In this document: positions 63,214 to 64,000 of the stretch, piece by piece
Layout of the letters: every line of letters starts with the position of its first letter
Numbering within the stretch: position 1 is the stretch's first letter
The notes under the pieces: model-generated
The model's input: only the letters and a program-made list of their open reading frames with translations
What the model was told of the DNA's origin: nothing
The model's database searches: none
Source of the DNA: Bacteroides salyersiae WAL 10018 = DSM 18765 = JCM 12988
GTDB lineage: Bacteria; Bacteroidota; Bacteroidia; Bacteroidales; Bacteroidaceae
Assembly: GCF_000381365.1 (NCBI RefSeq)
Contig: NZ_KB905466.1
Coordinates: 1,300,693 to 1,364,692, forward strand
Reading direction: 5' to 3'
Length of the DNA stretch: 64,000 bases
Position numbers and translations under genes: made by a program

Positions 63214-63253
63214 ATAGATGTTCCTTTCTTTTATTTCTATCTGATAAATAAAA

Positions 63254-63279
63254 AAGCCGGGCTTTTACTGCACCGGCTT
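63254..63279 (-). terminator. rho-independent terminator of lpxB
   Basis: AAGCCGG and CCGGCTT (63254-63260 and 63273-63279) flank a 12-nt loop; on the minus strand a T-run (TTTTTATTTAT) follows. Confidence 0.8.
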
Positions 63280-63302
63280 CACGTTTATTATCAAAACAGA
63301 TT

Positions 63303-64000
63303 CTATTTTTTAAGCAATTTCACCATTTCACGGGCTGCATGCCGGGGAGCACCGGCCGGCCCGAGCAACCGGGCCATATGTTCATATTCTTTCAGTATCT
63401 TCTGACGACACTTCTCATTAGAGAGAAGGCGTGCAAGTTCTACTTGTATATTTTCAACCGTCATAGTATCTGCCACTAATTCTTTAACAACCTCACGACC
63501 GGCAATCAAATTAACAAGAGAGATATATTTTACCTTCAATACATGCCGCCGCAAAAAAGAAACAAACTTACCACAAGTCAGGTAATAACAAACGACCTGC
63601 GGAACCCGGAAAAGTGCAGTCTCCAATGTAGCCGTACCGGAAGTTACCAAAGCAGCTTCCGAATGTTGTAACAAACGATACGTTTGATCAAAAATAATTT
63701 TTACATTCGCATCACCGATATATTGCCGATAATAGTCGGGAGAAATAGAGGGAGCACCAGCCAATATCATCTGATAATCCGGAAAAGCCGCTGCTGCCTC
63801 CAGCATACGGGGCAGATTGTCTTTTATCTCCTGCTTCCTGCTTCCTGCAAGAAGAGCAATAACCGGTTTATCCTCGAGATTATTATCTCTGATAAAAGTA
63901 GAAAAATCTTTTGAATGTGCTGCGCTAAAAGCTGTCACTTCATCTACAGTAGGATTACCCACATAGTGTATAGGATACTTATGCTTCTTTTCAAAAAAAT
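63303..64000 (-). CDS. lpxB: lipid-A-disaccharide synthase (C-terminal part)
   Basis: The frame is open at the right edge, so the N-terminal part is missing; about 232 residues are seen. LpxB, a GT19 glycosyltransferase, joins UDP-2,3-diacylglucosamine and lipid X into the lipid A disaccharide. Typical motifs: HYVGNPTVDEV, KPVIALLAGSRKQEIKDNLPRMLEAA, in pieces, ALVTSGTATLETALFRVPQVVCYY and KYISLVNLIAGREVVKELV. It ends in a short basic tail before the terminator. Confidence 0.95.
   Translation of the reverse strand, partial: FFEKKHKYPIHYVGNPTVDEVTAFSAAHSKDFSTFIRDNNLEDKPVIALLAGSRKQEIKDNLPRMLEAAAAFPDYQMILAGAPSISPDYYRQYIGDANVKIIFDQTYRLLQHSEAALVTSGTATLETALFRVPQVVCYYLTCGKFVSFLRRHVLKVKYISLVNLIAGREVVKELVADTMTVENIQVELARLLSNEKCRQKILKEYEHMARLLGPAGAPRHAAREMVKLLKK

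Overview
The window looks like chromosome of a Bacteroides species. The evidence is an 11-subunit Nuo complex with fused NuoCD and no NuoEFG, TonB-dependent receptors, a NigD-like lipoprotein, -7 boxes of the type TAnnTTTG, lipoproteins with SCDD-type lipoboxes, and many spacers built from short repeated words. Species cannot be fixed from the sequence alone. Both ends cut genes: trkH at the left and lpxB at the right.

Layout. 0-1.5 kb: end of trkH and a small exported protein. 1.7-12.1 kb: nuoA-B-CD-H-I-J-K-L-M-N, with repeat-filled spacers, ending at a perfect 34-bp inverted repeat. 12.2-15.0 kb: a multi-PAS/GAF histidine kinase. 15.2-19.1 kb: a TonB-dependent receptor with a beta-helix lipoprotein. 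19.3-22.2 kb: a mannobiose-type 2-epimerase and a sugar/cation symporter behind what looks like a decayed GH130 phosphorylase gene. 22.3-22.6 kb: a composite repeat element. 22.8-28.0 kb: aldo/keto reductase, AraC regulator, MscS channel, and a DUF4435/ABC-ATPase pair that resembles the PARIS defence system. 28.1-32.9 kb: EamA transporter, ThrE-type exporter, MeaB GTPase, DUF1573 protein. 33.1-38.8 kb: a large alpha-2-macroglobulin-like protein. 39.0-43.8 kb: an operon with a secreted caspase-like protease and four small envelope proteins, under a near-consensus Bacteroides promoter. 44.8-51.1 kb: a LytS/LytTR two-component system, a TonB receptor with a DUF2141 protein, and a membrane-anchored LytTR protein. 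51.2-51.6 kb: a tiny transcription unit with two 27-30 residue peptides sharing a WGY motif, its own terminator and two identical palindromes. 51.8-64 kb: mostly housekeeping (pepD, a flippase-like protein, ksgA, mgtE, a DUF349 protein, tRNA-Gln, rsfS-ftsH-cdsA, a NigD-like lipoprotein, lpxB).

How the parts work together. The nuo cluster would form a proton- or sodium-pumping quinone reductase fed by a donor other than NADH. The caspase, the DUF4384-like and the LPP20-like proteins form one transcription unit and probably act together in the periplasm or at the outer membrane. The best candidates for undescribed biology are the WGY peptide unit next to LytTR regulators, the PARIS-like pair in an otherwise ordinary region, the caspase operon, and the families of word-built palindromes between genes.
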